33,474 nucleotides of DNA, from positions 1 to 33,474 of the forward strand of contig CAKSEE010000030.1 in assembly GCA_934446455.1 (NCBI GenBank), written 5' to 3'. How positions within the stretch are numbered: the first letter of the stretch is position 1; every line of letters begins with the position of its first letter. The position numbers were made by a program, and so were the translations under genes. This DNA is from an uncultured Oscillospiraceae bacterium (GTDB lineage: Bacteria; Bacillota; Clostridia; Oscillospirales; Ruminococcaceae). Below are positions 32,060 through 33,474 of the stretch, in pieces. The notes under the pieces were generated by a model. It saw nothing but the letters and a program-made list of their open reading frames with translations. It was not told the origin of the DNA and searched no databases.

Positions 32060-33187
32060 TTATCCGCACACGCTCTCCATTTCCTCCACCATGCTCTGCG
32101 CGAAAACCGCGTAGCCGCGCTCGGGGTCGTTTATCAGAACGTGCGTTACAGCGCCCGCAAGCCGCCCGTCCTGAATAATGGGGCTGCCGCTCATGCCGCG
32201 CACGATGCCGCCTGCGGCTTTAAGCAGGTCCGGGTCGGTTATGCGTATCACCATGCCCTTTGAGCTGTTCATGCCGAGCAGGTTCACGCGCTCTATTTCA
32301 ATGGAGTATTCGCGCGGGGTGCCGCCGTCAAGGGTGGCGAGTATAGTGGCAGGACCGCACTTCACCTCCTGCCTGAACGCCATAGGCAGCTCCTCGCCGC
32401 TTACAGGCTTGTTCAGCGTGCCGAACACACCCACGGCGGTATTTGCGGCAAGGCTTCCCGCAACGGCGTCGGGCAGGATAACGCCGCAAAGCTCGCCCGC
32501 CGCGCCCTGCTTTCCCCTTACGATGTCGTATATTTCCGCGGCGGTTATCTCACCGCTCGAAAGCGGCACGCGCGAGCCTGTCGTTTCGTCGCTTACAGCG
32601 TGGCCAAGCCCGCCGAAAGCTCCCGTTTTCGGCTCGTAAAACGTGAGTGTTCCTATGCCTGCGGCGCTGTCGCGCACCCACGCGCCCATTTTAAGCGCGC
32701 CGTCGGGGTCGCAGAAAGGCTGAACGCTCACGCAGAGCGTGCTGTCGCCCCGTGTGAGCAGCACGGTGCTTTCTTCGCCGAGAGCCGTGGTTATGTCGGC
32801 GTTGGTCTGTACAGGCGCGCCGTTCACCTCGGTTATAACATCGCCCTTTTTTATTCCCGCGCGCTCTGCGGGCGAGTTTTTGGTGACGCCCACCACCATT
32901 ACGCCCTCGGAGCGCAGCCTTATGCCGAACGGCGTTCCGCAGGGAATGAGCATGGGGCGTTCCGTAGGCGTGACCTGCGCGGTTTTTATAGGTATCGCGC
33001 CCAAGTAGTAGCCGCACTCCCCGCCGTTTGTGCGGATATCCGCCGCAGAGAACGCGCCCGTGCAGGGCGAGCCGCGCTCTGCGCTCACCGAGGCGGGCAG
33101 CGCCGCATAAAACCACCCGATTACCGCCGCCGCCGAAGCGAGCGCAAGGCACAGCGCCGATGAAATAAATCTGACCGTTTTTTCCAT
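32060..33187 (-). CDS. spoIVB: SpoIVB sporulation peptidase (S55)
   Basis: A 375-residue serine peptidase that is secreted from the forespore and activates sigma-K processing in the mother cell by cleaving SpoIVFA. It has an N-terminal membrane/signal segment (FISSALCLALASAAAVIGWFYAALP), a PDZ domain (SEGVMVVGVTKNSPAERAGIKKGDVITEVNG), and the S55 peptidase domain with GGLGHAVSD (catalytic His) and GGIVRGMSGSPIIQDGRLAGAVTHVLINDPERGY (catalytic Ser in M-S-G-S-P). Start ATG 33187; no clear SD, and a TTG at 33196 is an alternative. It converges with clpC, the two stops being 1 bp apart, with no room for a terminator between. 33188-33405 shows no gene. Confidence 0.95.
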   Translation of the reverse strand: MEKTVRFISSALCLALASAAAVIGWFYAALPASVSAERGSPCTGAFSAADIRTNGGECGYYLGAIPIKTAQVTPTERPMLIPCGTPFGIRLRSEGVMVVGVTKNSPAERAGIKKGDVITEVNGAPVQTNADITTALGEESTVLLTRGDSTLCVSVQPFCDPDGALKMGAWVRDSAAGIGTLTFYEPKTGAFGGLGHAVSDETTGSRVPLSSGEITAAEIYDIVRGKQGAAGELCGVILPDAVAGSLAANTAVGVFGTLNKPVSGEELPMAFRQEVKCGPATILATLDGGTPREYSIEIERVNLLGMNSSKGMVIRITDPDLLKAAGGIVRGMSGSPIIQDGRLAGAVTHVLINDPERGYAVFAQSMVEEMESVCG

Positions 33188-33405
33188 AATTAACAAACCC
33201 GCGCTGCCGCGCTCGTCCTTTCCGCAAGTGTTATGCGATTATGTTACGCAGTTCGCGGGATAATATAAAAGGGAATTTGTCGCGGATATTTTTGCGCCGC
33301 ACGAGCCGCGTGCCGCTGCGCCCCAAAAGCGCGGTACAGGTTGCATGACATTTGCAGAACGTCGCTTTTGCGGAAATTCCTACATAGCGCGCAAAAGTAT
33401 AGGTT

Positions 33406-33423
33406 TGTCAATGATTTTGGACA
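33406..33423. repeat. Terminal repeat of an insertion sequence
   Basis: TGTCAATGATTTTGGACA matches the style of IS3/IS481-group ends (TGTCAA..TTTGGACA) and overlaps the transposase stop codon, as is common in such elements. The partner repeat would be beyond the right edge. Confidence 0.6.
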
Positions 33424-33474
33424 CGAAAGTTAGAAAGAAATTCAACGGGAGAAAGCCAGCCCAGAGGACGCATC
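33408..33474 (-). CDS. Transposase, C-terminal fragment (IS3/IS481 group), partial
   Basis: Reading minus from the right edge gives MRPLGWLSPVEFLSNFRVQNH and a stop at 33408-33410. The segment R-P-L-G-W-L-S-P-V-E-F matches the conserved end of rve-type integrase-core transposases (typically RPHQALGYLTPAEF). The visible methionine is internal. Most of the gene lies beyond the window, so completeness and the exact family cannot be judged. Confidence 0.65.
   Translation of the reverse strand, partial: MRPLGWLSPVEFLSNFRVQNH

Noticed and set aside
33188..33300. Forespore sigma-F/G promoter before spoIVB
   Set aside because: CATAATC resembles a -10 element, but no convincing -35 lies at the right spacing.

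Overview
The window reads as a chromosomal segment of an anaerobic, spore-forming Firmicute, most likely a gut-type Clostridia with moderately high GC (Oscillospiraceae/Ruminococcaceae-like; this placement is inference). The support is dipicolinate synthase (dpaA/dpaB), the SpoIVB sporulation peptidase, a complete clostridial-order Rnf operon (rnfCDGEAB) and strong Gram-positive ribosome binding sites. Positions 1 to about 3,500 are different: they are visibly more AT-rich and carry phage replication genes.

Layout. (1) 1-3,498, minus strand: part of a prophage or phage-derived replication module, with a D5-type primase-helicase, a VRR-NUC nuclease and an SNF2-type helicase that runs off the left edge. 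An iteron-like, AT-rich gap lies between the primase and nuclease genes. The module stops abruptly at the primase start codon. (2) 3,807-9,128, minus strand: a Y-family polymerase with a YolD-like partner, a DUF421/DUF4363 membrane pair, dpaA-dpaB behind a sigma-K-like promoter, and acylphosphatase. (3) 9,221-9,874, plus strand: a lone HAD hydrolase with its own promoter. (4) 9,888-14,799, minus strand: the Rnf ion-translocating ferredoxin:NAD+ oxidoreductase, read from one good promoter at about 14,900. (5) 15,204-29,142, plus strand: a long Ter-type stress operon behind a perfect-consensus promoter. Its order is TerY-like VWA protein, PP2C phosphatase, kinase with zinc ribbon (the TerY-P triad), Ca2+ P-type ATPase, TerD, a beta-helix-like/TerD fusion, YceG-like protein, TelA, GH27 alpha-galactosidase-like enzyme and GtrA, ending at a strong terminator. 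(6) 29,218-29,646: a noncoding cluster of perfect short stem-loops. (7) 29,704-32,058: a ClpC-type unfoldase, convergent with spoIVB (32,060-33,187). (8) The right edge cuts into an insertion sequence: the transposase C-terminus and one terminal repeat are visible.

How the genes work together. Rnf supplies the ion gradient and redox balance typical of an anaerobe. dpaAB and spoIVB serve sporulation. The Ter block probably links phospho-signalling (kinase, phosphatase, VWA scaffold) to calcium handling (Ca2+-ATPase and TerD proteins with acidic calcium-type motifs) and to envelope processes (TelA, GtrA, perhaps the glycosidase). The most unusual parts are this Ter gene set with its embedded Ca2+ pump and glycosidase, the stem-loop cluster before clpC, and a 10-bp palindrome core shared by the rnf leader and the Ca2+-ATPase leader.
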